This document shows, in pieces, positions 35,205 through 47,398 of a stretch of DNA of 64,000 bases (position 1 is its first letter; every line of letters starts with the position of its first letter). The DNA lies in NCBI GenBank assembly GCA_958299035.1, contig CATQJL010000001.1:48424461-48488460 (forward strand). Direction: 5' to 3'. The position numbers were made by a program, and so were the translations under genes. The notes under the pieces were generated by a model that saw only the letters and a program-made list of their open reading frames with translations, was not told where the DNA came from and searched no databases. Source of the DNA: Cylicocyclus nassatus. Its lineage: Eukaryota > Nematoda > Chromadorea > Rhabditida > Strongylidae.

Positions 35205-36662
35205 ATTCAGTATGGAAATAGGTTTTGAAGAAGTTTAGAAAGATCTAAGTTAGTTGGTTTGCTACTAACATTCATCGTTATCGAAAGTCTTATTCTCACC
35301 TACATATGTGGAAAACAAGCAATAAATAGAGTAAATGGAAGCCTTCTTGTAAGCAATGTTAGAGTTCCGTAATACATCTATTTAGTAGCACTCGATTGGT
35401 AATTATTGGTATCACGCGATTATGGTCGCATTTCTCTATAGAAAGAAAATTTACCAGCATTAAGCTCGTTGCATGGAAATTCTATTGTAAAGAATGAAGA
35501 ATAAGGAAAGTCATGTAGGCACTTTTAAGCATGTAAAAAATGTGGTTCCTATCGGTTTTAACTCACCAATTTGCTGAGAAAGTGTTGTAAGAAAGTAAAT
35601 GAACATATAATTTTGTTTGTTCGTGATTTCTGCTAGTCGATTAGGCTGGATTGATATAGCAAATTTTCTTTTTAAAATACACCAAGTACATTATTTATAG
35701 CCCAATTCTAGTGATATCTATCTATTATCCGAACATAATCTCTGCTTGATTTTTCTGTACCTTTCCTCATTAGTGTACTTGCCTTTTCTTAGACGGGGTA
35801 CAGCAGATCAACGAACGTGTTGAATAAATAAATAAATGACACACTAACAATAATAGCATTTATAACATTCCTTTCCAGCCCTTTGAACACGCGCTAAGAG
35901 CAGAGGTTTCTTTAAAACTAGTCCAGCTTATATCTCAAAAGGACTTCAGAAATGGTGCAGCCGCTAATATTATGCATAATATAATACCATTGTAGTATTA
36001 TTAATTTGATAAAGAAAATCCGTCATTCCAACTAGCTTCAGTTTTGAAGCTCAATATTTTCGGAAGTAAATGAAATCATTAGTAGCAGTAAATCTTCAGC
36101 AATTCAGCGCATACTTGCCTACATCGATATGACAAACAGGGAAGGGTAGGGGGAAGGGAGAACCATGCACTTTGAAAACAAGCTCTTTTTTTTAGAAACC
36201 TCGTGCTTGGAAAATTTTAACTCTCTCTGAGTTTGATTAATAGCTGGTGACCACTTCATGGCAATCCAATGGTAAAAGTGCGATTGAAAGGGCGCTAACA
36301 TTGCAGTTTGAAAAGAAGAAAAAAAGAAAATCGAAAGTGTCAACTTTTACGAGCCGACTCATGGTGGGCAGTGTTCACCAGCCATTAAGCAAAATTCCCA
36401 AATAATAAAAATTTCAACTCTTTATGTAATAAAAAAGTTTTCTACAAAGATTAACAACGTATGTCCTACTCGCAACGAACAGCGGATATCTTTTTCGGTA
36501 GGCCTGGCAAGAGACATCCACTTCACAGCCTAATACTTTGCGTTAGTCACTTTCATACAGCAACATTTTCCTTATTAAGTAAAAAACTGCAGCGCAATTT
36601 GCAAAATTCAAGAGAAGCAAAAGCAACGTTCGCGAAATGAAAATTTGGGGATCTTATTTCAG
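35205..36662. other. non-coding stretch
   Basis: AT-rich. A tail-like TTGAATAAATAAATAAATG at about 35819-35838 could be the 3' end of a truncated non-LTR element, but nothing upstream of it supports that. No gene recognised. Confidence 0.3.
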
Positions 36663-37167
36663 GAGGTAGTCGATGTCAAGCAGTTTTCGGATATTTATGA
36701 TGAAGTGAGATTTGGAAAAGCTGGTGATTTGAATGTGGAGATGCTAGAATCCTCATCTAAAACCATTGATTCTGCATTACGCCTAGTCTCCCATACTTGT
36801 TCGCATTAAACGCAAGTAAAAAGAACTCGATGCATTAGATGTAGAGACGCGGCTCATTACCGAATTTCGAGATGTTATAGATATTTGGTTTAGTGGAGGA
36901 ATGTACTGGAAGACAGATCTTATGCTTTTGACGACTCTCACTGAAAAAGAAAATTTTGCAAAGGGATCTCAGTAGAATGCTAATCACTCTCATTTGCAGA
37001 ATGACGCACAGCAAAGGTCAAAAGGCCGCTGGAGGTTTCAGAAATCCCCCTCAAACAGCACTCGGAAAGCTTCGCTTAGCGTAGGAAATCAAATCAACCC
37101 AGCTGAGCGAAGAGCAATTGAACTAGCTACGATTGCTGTGTACAATCAGTGGAAGACAGAGCAATGA
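36663..37167 (+). CDS. 3' exons of an unrecognised plus-strand gene, with frame breaks
   Basis: After TTATTTCAG a 48-codon frame (36663-36806) reads VKQFSDIYDEVRFGKAG and on to SALRLVSHTC, then stops. A second frame from 36823 reads ELDALDVETRLITEFRDVID and on to TEKENFAKGS. A final exon (37000-37167, acceptor CATTTGCAG) has 55 codons to TGA: RSKGRWRFQKSPSN ... NPAERRAIELATIAVYNQWK. All three look coding, but the first two need two 1-nt shifts to join (one near an A5 run), so either the gene is decaying or the sequence has indel errors. The YDEVRFG string is the most distinctive motif; I do not assign a family. Confidence 0.45.
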
Positions 37168-37404
37168 CCAGGTTGCAAATAGGCACTTTCGAAGATGACG
37201 CCGCGCAACATTTTATGCAAAATCGACAAATCGTATATGCTAATTGCGCAGCTGGTGCTCAACAATTTTTTTAACAAATCCCGCGAGAGCCAGCATCAAG
37301 GTTCTGCTGATATTCAGAGAGTACTAGTATAGTGAAATCGCCCATTTTATTGCAAGTCAAGAGTTTTCTTTTGAGATCCAACGTTCCTTGAAAGTCGTAT
37401 GCTT

Positions 37405-37613
37405 TCAATCTTGATTTTGCGCAATACAGGAACGATACTTTTCAGTTTGGGTGGTACTAATAACCCGATTTTCTTCGAAAAATTTATCAGTAAACATGCT
37501 GAAACTGGAAGAGGTGCAACACATGCATTCTAGTATCAGGTTGGAACAAGGGAGGGATCCCAAATTGCAGTGGCATTCTAGAATGAAATGCCTATCAGAT
37601 TCGTCTCGTTGAG
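37405..37613 (-). CDS. candidate terminal exon, cysteine-rich, product not recognised
   Basis: On the minus strand, after TTTGTATTCAG at 37614, a 69-codon frame reads QRDESDRHFILECHCNLG, then LPCSNLILECMCCTSSSF and TTQTEKYRSCIAQNQD before a stop. There are six cysteines. The acceptor is good; no upstream exon was found. Product unknown. Confidence 0.35.
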
Positions 37614-40600
37614 CTGAATACAAACCTTACCTCCATATCAGCTGCGGGGTCCAAATATGGGCAAACGTTCAGGGACACACTATCAAGAATCAGTCGTTCA
37701 AAAGCAACTACTTATAGTTTTGATGGATGCGAGCTTCCTCCTTGTCAGCACACTCAACATCTTGCCAACTATGCAGTCTTAAGTTTTGATTGAGTGCACA
37801 TAACGCATTAAAACCTCAACAACTTCACAAATTTAACCGCTCATAACTTCTTCCAGAGATTTCCACGGCAGATAAGGAAGCTGGAATTGAAATCGGCTCA
37901 ACAAAACACATCTAACAATATGCATTTCATTCAATTTTGCCGCTGCGAATTAGGATCCTTCCCTAGTAAAATAATCAAAAAAACACTAGTAATGTAAGGA
38001 TCCATGGACACTGCTGTTTCTTCTTTTGTCTTCGAAAAATTCGCTCGTTCTCCTATTTCACACTATAAAAATGATGTTTAGTCAGTCAATTCTAAAGCGA
38101 AAAGTTTGATATTTAGATTTTTCAGGAAAACAAGTCAAATGTGTGACAAAAATAGTTTGTGAAAGTTCAAAGAAATCTTTTTTTCTCAATTGCGAAATTG
38201 TTTCAAGCCAAAGGTTGCGATTTCAGCCCTCTATTTGGGTTGAATTCGCTTTCTGAGCTGAAAAGAAAACATTGGCAATTTCATGCTAAAGCCTGAAATA
38301 ATTGGCATTTCACTAATAAACTTTTATCGATATAGAATTTGGCGTACACGCTGATAAAAGTTGGATAGATGAGGAAGTTTCCGCCACTGCTTTGATTGAA
38401 GAACAGAAAAAGAGCGGAACGGAGGCTATCGACATACCACCAAGGCCAATTTTCTCGTCATCTTAATAATTTTTAGGAAATTGTCATTTTTTGTTAGAGA
38501 AGGGATGTCAGCTTGGCGTCTCCGTAGTTTGGTCTCTAGTTCTTGAAAGTTATGAAATAAGTGAAGCATTGTATGTTACATTGACAGTGAGTATTTTACA
38601 AGAACCTGTAAAAGAAGAGAATTCGTCTTTCTGAGAGGTTACGCCGAGCTATGTAGGAAGCAGAAGCACACAAACATTTGATATAGATAAAGCTGCCAAT
38701 TTTGTTTTTACCTTTTGTTACAATGACCATACACCAAACTAGCAGTCGAAAACTTCGCCAGAAAAGAATTTGCTATTAGCTTGTTTGCTACTAGAACAAA
38801 GGCTGGCTGAGTTTGCAGGAGGCAATCTTACACAATTGTTCGAAAATGTCTCCTCGTTTGCAACATTATGTCATATTTGACTCAGTACCTATAAATGCAT
38901 AAGAAAACCAACCGAAGAAACTTGTTGAACTGTAAAGTATTACGACGACAGTGTATTTTTCGTTTCATTGATTTGAGGACACATACACAAACAAAATGTA
39001 TTTTCCGCAGTTATGAAATACTTTCGTATTAGAAGTAAAGATATATAAAGTTATTTCTAGGGGCATTAGTACAGCCTAGCAGATTGCAACATACACTTGA
39101 AACCAAAAGGGAAAAGACTCTATAAATTCCACAAAGAACTTTTTTCCAGTTTGAGTACGTGAAGGGCATATCATTTGAAAAAAAACAGTTTTAAATTTTT
39201 GAAGTATCTGAATTGTTCTATTCCTAGCTTGCTCTACTGTTATAGTTGAAGTTTCTAGCAGCTTTTCAGCATTAGCACTAGTTCGAGTATGCTCTCAAAA
39301 GCCACAGAAAATTGGTGAAAAAGAAGAATGAGAAATTGAAAAGAAGAAAAAGTGGAGGTTGAAGCGCCGCTACAATACCTTCATATTTACTGTGATTCAT
39401 ATTCTTTTGATAATACCATTTGACCTCTATTTCCCTTCCAAATATGAGATTACGCCGAAGTTTAGTTTTTTTTACTTATATTCGGTATGATAGAAGTTAT
39501 CATCGACAGCGACGGACATGCAATTGACTGCTTCCATAAGTTACTCCTTTTGAGACCAAAATGAGCTAAACTGGTGTTCGCTGTGGTATGAGGAACTATG
39601 GCTCCCGAACTCGCATGACATTAGTTGGACTACAAGAAGTCTTTAAGTCGTGCTGGTACTGCCCTGAGAAGAATCTCAAACGATGAACTTCAATAGATGA
39701 AACGATGTCGAGGCAATGCATCAGAGAGTGCCTGCTAAAATTTAAGTGTTTCCTATCCAATAATGACGTGAAGCAGTAGGTAAAACAACTGATTGGAATT
39801 CTTATCCAGCTCTGCGCTTCGTGACAAACAAATTAGAAATTGTCCTATTTTGGCCAAAATGCCAGACGTCTGCTAATTAATATAAAACTGTTTTGAACTT
39901 TCTGCAAGTAAAACATCGAAAGTAGAATTTAGCGTAATGTTTTGCGTGAGAAAAAAAATCATCAGACTTGAGGAGGACAGCCGTACGAGTTTTAAGAAGC
40001 ATGGCAGCTAGGAAACCATCAAATCAACTTGCTGTACTTTCTTGATGAAGTGTTCAGTGTCTTTTATGAAATTTGAGTACTCCCCCTCTCATCAGTAGAG
40101 TGACAAGTTTCTAGTTTTAGAAAAATCCACGAAACTCAACAAGCAAATAAATAGACAGTTTAGTAGCCCTTTTCACTTTCGAGGATTTTAAAAGTTTTAA
40201 ACTTTACTCGATTGACCACATTATTTTTTGAGCTGAGTCATATCGAGAGTATCAACTATTTTTCGAAATACTTCTAGATTCTATCCCATCCGCGAAAAGT
40301 CCTGCTATTTCTTGCAGCTCTTCCCTAGTTTTTGCGCCAAAAACGAATTCTATTCACCTTTATCCCATCACATCCGACTTTTTGAGGGGGGGGGATAGCT
40401 CAAAAGGGCAACGAAGTTTATTCTGGTGTTGTTGTGAAAAACGAGAAAATTCGGATCTTTTTTGTTATAAATGGAAGTGGTAGGAGTGCCCATTGACATT
40501 CCACAAAAAAAATTTCAAAAAAGATCTTTCAGTAAATACAGAAGATACCACGCAGTTTATGTTGTAAGCAGTGGTTATGGTGGATTTTTATCGAATGTTT

Positions 40601-40765
40601 TTGATTGTTTTTTTTATGTTACCAGATTGATACACAAGTCATTGAAAATATAAAGAACATCTTGTTTTTAATCAATTAGAGAATTATTTGAAACAAAAAA
40701 TCGAACGAAAACTCGAGGCATCAATTACTCAAAGTCTCTATTGTTAGCTCGTAAAAACAGACCAA
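37614..40765. other. 3.1-kb stretch without a supported gene
   Basis: AT-rich with no long frame, no repeat boundary and no splice-bounded coding segment that I could support. A poly-G run lies near 40385. Confidence 0.35.
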
Positions 40766-41275
40766 AATGTATTCGGCTTCATGTCGGGCAGTTTGTAATC
40801 CCGAGGACCTAATCCTAGAAAAATTACGACGCTTGTTTGGCTATAGCAGGTTATGTAGCCGCCAGACGCAAACAATGCTTTTGTTTCAGCACCACTAGGA
40901 AGCGTATGATTTTCGTCCTCTAAGACGACTGAATGAACAGATTAGTTGCTTAAAACAAATTACAGTGACTTCTGTTCTAGCATAATAAAGTTTTGGCTTG
41001 ATTTCTATCGTTTAGAAAATTTCCAGGGCCACAAAAGCCTGACAAAAGGGTAGCTTGGGTCGCGCTTACAAGGGAAGGATGGACAGTCGAAGTGGCCTTT
41101 TGCGATGACTTGTAGATCATTATGTAGGGCAAAAAACGCTGATTCCAAATCTGTCTCCCTTATCTGCGGCGCATTCCTGCACAAGAAATTATGAGTCGTA
41201 ATTTTTCTAAGATTAGGTCCTCGGGATTACAAACTGTTCGACATTAAGCCGAATACATTAAGTTAATATAATTAT
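40766..41275. repeat. inverted repeat with 65-75-bp arms, overlapping the next MITE
   Basis: AATGTATTCGGCTTCATGTC ... TTTGTAATCCCGAGGACCTA at 40767-40831 is matched in inverse orientation at about 41195-41273. The right arm lies inside the family-A foldback starting at 41070, so one element inserted into or recombined with the other. Confidence 0.6.
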
Positions 41276-41584
41276 TTATTGGAGAAAAAACCAAATGTGC
41301 AAATAATATAAAAACAGTAGTAACATTATTTTTAGCGCTTAAATGGACCATTGGTGATCTTTCCAACGCTCTATAAAATAAATACTCTAAGGTGAGATAT
41401 ATCCACACTCCGGCTGTCTCATTCAAGCACTGGGAATATATTACCAGCTGTTTTTATCCCAGAAAAACACTCATTTTTTGCTCCTTCAAACGCTCATAAC
41501 TCCTCCTCCTCAGCGTTTTATGCCCTCCACCATGGTATACAATTTGTCTCAAAAGGCCACTTCGACAGACCATCCTTCCTTTGT
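41070..41584. mobile_element. foldback MITE, family A copy 2
   Basis: Left end GGGAAGGATGGACAGTCGAA and the complement of its counterpart GGAAGGATGGTCTGTCGAAG at 41584. Carries the hallmark ATTCCAAATCTGTCTCCCTT and TATCTGCGGCGC in the left arm and CTCATAACTCCTCCTCCTCA in the right. Confidence 0.6.
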
Positions 41585-42076
41585 TAGTCATAAAAAGTGT
41601 AACATTTCCATTCTTCGTAACGAGCATTATTTATTATTTCTTTTTGTGACATTGTACATGAGCGTTCTCTAGGTGACAAAAGATTCTGGAAAAGTTAGCA
41701 AGGGCTAAAGCAGGCCAAGTGCGATAACAAAGAATAAGAAAAAGAAGCTTTCAAGAGACGAGTAGTTTGACACATGTTGAGATTCGAAGTTGAGAAAATC
41801 AAGCATGAAAATGGTGTCGTGGCAGAAAGCAGATTTATTCCATGCTTCCATGAGGAAAAGCTTTTACTAATTTTCTTGAAACCGAAATTCCCCGCAAGCA
41901 ACTGATAGGTATGTCAAAAGTTTGAGGATAAGATGAGTATTCTTGGTATTTAAAGCATGTCAAGTAGTTTAACCACAAAAACAAGCTTAGCTGCATTTGA
42001 CGTTTCGAAGTTAAAGAATTCCAAGTTTGAAATGGCTATACTTCTGAAATTTTCGGCACCACAACAAGGAATGCGT

Positions 42077-42525
42077 GTTTAATCGAAGTGGCCTTTTTAG
42101 ATGTGACGTATACCATATTGAAAGGCATAAATTGCTGATTCCAGATCTGCCTTCCTTATCTGCAAAGCTTTATGGACGAGGAGTTATGAGCGCTCATTGG
42201 GACAACTGAATGTGCAAGTAGGACAAAAACAACCATAATATTTTTTGTAGCTCTTTAATGGAGCCGTGATAATTATCAGAGCACTTTATTTAAGTAATAC
42301 CCTCAAATAAAAGAATATATCAAACTTGGTTGCATTATATGAGGGCTGATAAGATTTTAGCAACTCATTTTTCCAAAATGCACGTTCAATTTTTGGCTTT
42401 GAAAAACGCTGATAACTTTCCATGCATAAACGCTCTGCAGATAAGAAAGGCAGATTTGGAGTCAGCGTTTTATGTCCTATAATATGGTATACATTTCATT
42501 CAGAAAGGCCACTTCGACTAAACAA
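42077..42525. mobile_element. foldback MITE, family A copy 3
   Basis: Ends TTTAATCGAAGTGGCCTTTT and the complement of TTTAGTCGAAGTGGCCTTTC. The arms include ATTCCAGATCTGCCTTCCTT and its inverse, as in the 11.0-, 41.1- and 50.8-kb copies. Confidence 0.65.
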
Positions 42526-43770
42526 GCTTCCATTGTAAGAAGGATGCCTTACGAGGTTTCCAAAAATTTAGTCAACTTCCTTCACTTTCCGCTGAGAAAA
42601 GAAGTAATCCTCATAAGCGGCAAGTTTTGTTACTAACTGCACATTTTCCATTCTTAGTTATGCCGTATGAAACTCTAGTTAGTAATGGTGATTGATACAA
42701 TTTATCCGTTCGGTAGGGTAAGCAAGTTTTGCAGTTTTGGTCTGAAAGTGGTATTCCTACAAAGTGTTCTGCTTCCACAATAGACACATTTAACGCTATT
42801 AGCTGATATTAGCGGCTGTATCATAGATAAAAAGTTTTTTTTCGTAATGCAGATCACTTGTTTTTGTGGAAAAATTTCTCAAAATGTCATTCAGTTATGC
42901 GAGTTCGAGCATTCTATAATCTATCATAACTTATAATAACGGGCTAAGGGTGTTTACGTGACTTTGTGTGTGTGTCTGTCTGTCTGTCTGTAACGAAATT
43001 CATGCAGCGGGATCCAGCCACCATCCCGAGCCCAAACTTTACATAGCGCATGCTACCAAGGTAGAACTCCAGCATGCAAAAGCACGAACGGATTCGTTGA
43101 GTGGGTCCCTCAGAATTTGCGCGCCAAACGGATCCACTTGGCTTCTGGCCCGCAAAATTGGGTCCGTATCAACGCTTTTTGCAAAGCCGTGGATGTGTTT
43201 AGCAGGTTGATGTGTAAGCCATGGACTTTAGACCAAAAAGTGACCAAAAGTTTGCTACTTTACGAAAACGACGCCAAAAAGAAATTCGCGTAAATGGTCA
43301 ATCCGCCGTGGTTTTACCTGAGCATTTGAGAAGATTTTTGCATAGAGATGTAGCTCACGATAACTATTGTTCTTACGGCGACTACCAAGCCAAAAAAAAG
43401 TTTCAAAACCTGTTCAAATTTGCATTTGTTCTTCATTTTCCAAAGTTTCATCCACGCAAAATACCGATCTCACACGAAAAAGCTTAAGAAATGAGTAGTT
43501 CTTTACGAATCATTCGTGTAGGCGTTCATTGCGCGGTATGTTTCAATGACATGTTATGCGGGAAGGGGTACAGTCGATGTCAATTACGAACTCCCTTTCG
43601 CATGGGAACTACGCATGCGCAACGCAAGGGTTCTGCATGCTGACCTCCAATCGATAAGGCCCACCTGAATGCCCGAGTCATACGCGCGCGAAGGTGGCGC
43701 GAAGCTCACTGCATTTACGGAGAAGGGAGCACGTGATTGACACGGACTGTATGACACATAGATAGAAGAG
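42526..43770. other. stretch with a CTGT microsatellite and unassigned frames
   Basis: A GT/CTGT simple repeat lies at about 42964-42990. Plus frames 42968-43210 and 43221-43487 (81 and 88 codons) follow it, without recognisable motifs. The part from 43540 to 43770 is GC-rich. No gene can be supported. Confidence 0.35.
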
Positions 43771-43808
43771 CCAGTGCGAGCCTCTGCGAAGCAGAGGTAA
43801 CGCACTGG
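43771..43808. repeat. stable GC-rich hairpin
   Basis: CCAGTGCG at 43771-43778 pairs with CGCACTGG at 43801-43808, and inside it CCTCTGC pairs with GCAGAGG around a short loop. No homologue seen. Confidence 0.55.
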
Positions 43809-44125
43809 TTATAGTTAAACGTAATTCGACGCATGGAACTCGAAAATGAGTTCAAGAGAGAAGGAGACGCAAGGAGACGAAATGGGGAAAAACAATACTA
43901 TTTCAGTTTATCTAGAAGAAAAGCCAGTTGTGAGCTTAATACTCTTTTCTTTAGAGACATATCAGTCACAGATTATGGCGAGCAATTTCTTACTTGTAAA
44001 AGTATTGCACAAGATTTCTCACATAGTAGCAAGTTCCCTTCAAACAATTTTTTTCATCTAGATGTACTTTAAAGAAAAACACGAAATATTGTGTTTGAAG
44101 CAAAAGTCACTGCCGGCTCTGCAGT

Positions 44126-44803
44126 CAAGGTTCGGCACAGCTGGCACCGGGTCAAGCTGGATATCGTTTTTGGGACGGAAAGCAAAGGGGATATTGTTTT
44201 TTGTGGGTTAGTTGCATCTGTTTGCTAGAATACCAGAGCATGCTTACTCTTCATACCTCTGTTCATTAGCATACCGCCAGTATGCCACTCGCATGCCAAC
44301 GGCAGGCTGTCGGTATGCTGCCGACATGCCGGTGCTAATACAGCGCAGGAATTCGAATTCTGTCCTAAACAAACAAAAGCCTTGTTTACAAGCAAAAGGT
44401 TATCATATGAAACCAAACTTGATGTGTGCATGCGCGTTGGGGACCCTCATAGCCCAAAAATTTATGAAAACATATGTGAATGAAAGCTGTGCAGAAGTTT
44501 TTTGTAGCTGGCCCCGTGCCAGTTGGGTGCCAGCTGAGCTGACACCGACCCTTTGCTCACATAAGTTTTCATAATTTTTTATATAAAATACAAAGAAGAA
44601 AAGCTTCTATAATGTTTTCTTTTCGGCGTTTTGTAGAAGTCTGGAGATCTCTCGGTCTGCCCCGCAGTCGAAGAATCTGCTCCTATCACAAAGCGCGCCC
44701 TAAGGAAACGCAAAACACGTCAAAGGGAACTTCGTATAAAATTTTCAGGACCAAAGAGTCTTCGTTTTGGAATTTCGCTGGTCCCAGCTCGTGCCGAGTC
44801 CTG
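44126..44803. mobile_element. 678-bp hAT-type non-autonomous element
   Basis: Begins CAAGGTTCGGCACAGCTGGC, ends with the complement of CAGGACTCGGCACGAGCTGG. Flanking 8-mers TCTGCAGT (44118-44125) and TCTGTAGT (44804-44811) differ at one base. An internal CTCACATAAGTTTTCATAAT segment matches the interior of the 61658 element, tying the two together. The 120-codon frame at 44212-44574 has no transposase motif. Confidence 0.75.
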
Positions 44804-44870
44804 TCTGTAGTGCAGGATGTTGGAAGATACTAATTGTAATAGTTACTAGCTGGCTTACCCGGCTCCGCCG

Positions 44871-45310
44871 TATGTTCCGAATAGAAAATTCCATTTCTTA
44901 ACCGATCCGGACCAAACTTGGCACACATACACTACGGGCCCCGGCGGGTGTCACAGTCCACTTTTCGTTATCGATCGATGTCGATTTTATCGATTTTTTG
45001 CAAAATTTGAGTTAGGGGGCTGGAATTTGGCAGAGGGGTGTAATCGAGCATGCTGATCACCCCCACGAGGGTGATCAGCATGCTCGATTACCCCCCTGTG
45101 CCAACTCCCAGCCCCGTAGCTCAAATTTTGCAAAAAATCGATAAAATCGATATCGATCGATGACGAAAAGTAGCCTATGACACCCGCCGGGGCCCGTAGT
45201 GTATGTGTGCCAAGTTTGGTCCCGATCGGTTCAGAAATGGAATTTTCTATTCGGAACATATGTACAGACAGACATACAGACATACAGACAGACATACAAA
45301 CAGACATTCA
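44871..45310. repeat. 0.39-kb palindrome followed by an ACAGAC-rich tail
   Basis: The left arm 44871-45064 and right arm 45069-45262 are almost complementary, with a centre of four bases. The right side continues into ACAGACAGACATAC repeats and TTCAGCTTTATATATAAGAT (45265-45325). This resembles two 3' ends of a retroelement or SINE-like repeat fused head to head, but I cannot name the family. Confidence 0.65.
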
Positions 45311-45487
45311 GCTTTATATATAAGATAAATTAGATAAATTTCTTGAACAATTCAATTAGAGTCATTCATATCGGTCGTTTCGACCCCCGCTTTCTGGCTA
45401 AGATAAGCTTTTGTTTTTGATCTCGACTCGACCTACAAATTATAGTTGTATGCTTGGACAATTCTATGCAGACGGATAGATTGCGGG

Positions 45488-45580
45488 CAGGGCCGGGTAC
45501 GAGGATGGCAAATGTCAAGCTGAAATTCGTTCGGGGTAAAAAAAACAAGGGGATATCGTAATTAGAGTACGAATAGTTTT
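45488..45580 (+). mobile_element. left-end fragment of the hAT-type family
   Basis: CAGGGCCGGGTACGAGG begins at about 45488, followed by AAATTCGTTCGGGGTAAAAA and AAGGGGATATCG, the same order as in the other hAT copies. No right end was found, so it is a truncated copy. Confidence 0.5.
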
Positions 45581-45599
45581 GCAAGTCTAAGATCGTATG

Positions 45600-46122
45600 A
45601 TAGAAAAATGAATTAAAAAGTAGCTGTTCTGTACTGTACGGGATCACAATAGTTTGAACACGATGGCATGATCACAGTCAGAGTTTTTTTTCGATTGATT
45701 TTTATATGCTGTTCCTGGGTTCCATTGTGTGAGCAATCCCAAAAAATTCACATGGAGGAATCTTATATAATTAGAAAAAATTTTTCGCTGTTTGCGTTTT
45801 TGAGATTGGTGCCATATTTTGAAAGAGTGCCAAGAGGCTGATAGGGTTGCTATATACAGATCCGTAGAGCGCTTTCTAGTTTCTGAGGAACTCACTAAAC
45901 GTGCCGAAATCGCTTTGTAGAGAAGTTTATGCGACTATAAATTTGACATGTGAAAACGCGATTTTCGAATAACCGTGTTCTCTAAACTCAAATTCGTATG
46001 TAAGGTAGTTGAAATCCATCATTGTGCGCAGTGTAAATGCCAAGGCCACACCTTCCTCAAAAATGATGCAAGATTGCTTTCTAAAATTCAGATCTAGAGA
46101 AGTGAAGGCTAATGTTTTGCAG
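45600..46122. other. non-coding stretch
   Basis: Short overlapping frames only. No repeat boundary or conserved exon recognised. Confidence 0.3.
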
Positions 46123-46317
46123 TGTTCTGGAAGGGGATGCTGCCATATAGGCGAACATCTCAGAGGGTGCTTGAAAGCAGATCGCAAATATAGCCGCACA
46201 GAATTATCAGCAGGCCTTGAAGTGTCTCATAACCCCAATAGAAGCCCCCTTCGCAAAAGCTGCAAAACCGAAAAATCACAGCAAATAAATGCCCCACAAA
46301 TCGTCACAGCAGTCTGA
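46123..46317 (+). CDS. candidate terminal exon, product not recognised
   Basis: After AATGTTTTGCAG the plus strand is open for 64 codons to TGA: CSGRGCCHIGEHLRGCLKAD, then RTELSAGLEVSHNPNRSP and ending INAPQIVTAV. It is Cys-, Lys- and Arg-rich, and its C-terminal T-A-V would suit a class I PDZ-binding tail if genuine. No upstream exon was identified and no family recognised. Confidence 0.4.
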   Translation, partial: CSGRGCCHIGEHLRGCLKADRKYSRTELSAGLEVSHNPNRSPLRKSCKTEKSQQINAPQIVTAV

Positions 46318-46824
46318 GGGCGCGTTGACTCTGTTTTCCTTGCTCATATTTGATAGAGCAATCCCTTTTTAACCTGAATTGATAATTATAGGAAAAATGG
46401 GTCAAGTGCGGCGGCCGTAAGAAGCGACTTTGTGATAAATAATATTGAACAAGCATTGAAAGCATAGACATGGATCATAAGTCACTCAAAATGGTGATGA
46501 ACCCAAATCACGTAATCACGCTGGGTACACTATAAACCCTGCTAAGATGTGCTTGTACAGCCAGAGCAGATTAGTATGATGACGGTCTGAAGGCCGTTTG
46601 ACAAAATAACGATTGAGCAAACTTGCACATTATGAATGGTCGCACCTTCGCACATGATGCCGTCAAACCACATGTAAGAAAGATACCTCTCACAAAAGGG
46701 GCTGTCTGCTCACCGATGTTCCTGTTCATTTCTCGGATTCATAGACCTTTCTTTACCAACCACCAATTTTCCTAGTTCTGCGCTGCCTATATAAAAAAAA
46801 TAGGGCCCAGTGAAAATTAGCTAG

Positions 46825-47290
46825 TCAAAAACGCCTCTTTAGTTTAATTAGTAGTTTGACTCTACTGAGATTATTTCGCAAGATAAAAGCACGAGAGCAG
46901 TGTAGGAGTGTAGCAAGAAATGTGCTGAGCAGGATGAAGTTTATATAGTGGAAAAAGGTTGGATATGGCAAAAGTTGTGCTTGTTCAAATTTGGAGCGAA
47001 AACGAAAGAACTTTCTGAATGACCTATTACATGCCTTACTAACCTTTTTTGTGGATGATTTCAAGGAGCTTGCTAGAAAGATCTTATATAAGTTTTTGTA
47101 AGGGATGTGCAAAGCATTATGATCGCCAGGGTACTCGCTAATTTAGACTGCACAATTTCTTATCACACTGGATCTTGCTTATCAAGTATTATAGAAAGAA
47201 GACATTGCAAATTTTTGCAAAGTAATAGTTACTGTGTAAGTAAAAATCATTAAAGGATTCTACAGTGTTGAGGGTTACCTTATATCCCTT
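46825..47290. other. non-coding stretch
   Basis: A minus frame of 95 codons (46825-47112) is basic and Phe-rich, without motifs. Nothing supported. Confidence 0.3.
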
Positions 47291-47398
47291 TTCACTTGAT
47301 AATCATTGCTCACGAAAAGATAACTGAAGTCAAAGAATTCGATTCTTATCTTTGTTTATATTTACAAGCGAGAAAGGCATTCCTGTATCTCGTATGCA

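Noticed and set aside
35819..35838. 3' tail of a second LINE (AATAAATAAATAAATG)
   Set aside because: Only the A-rich tail is similar; no reverse-transcriptase sequence precedes it.
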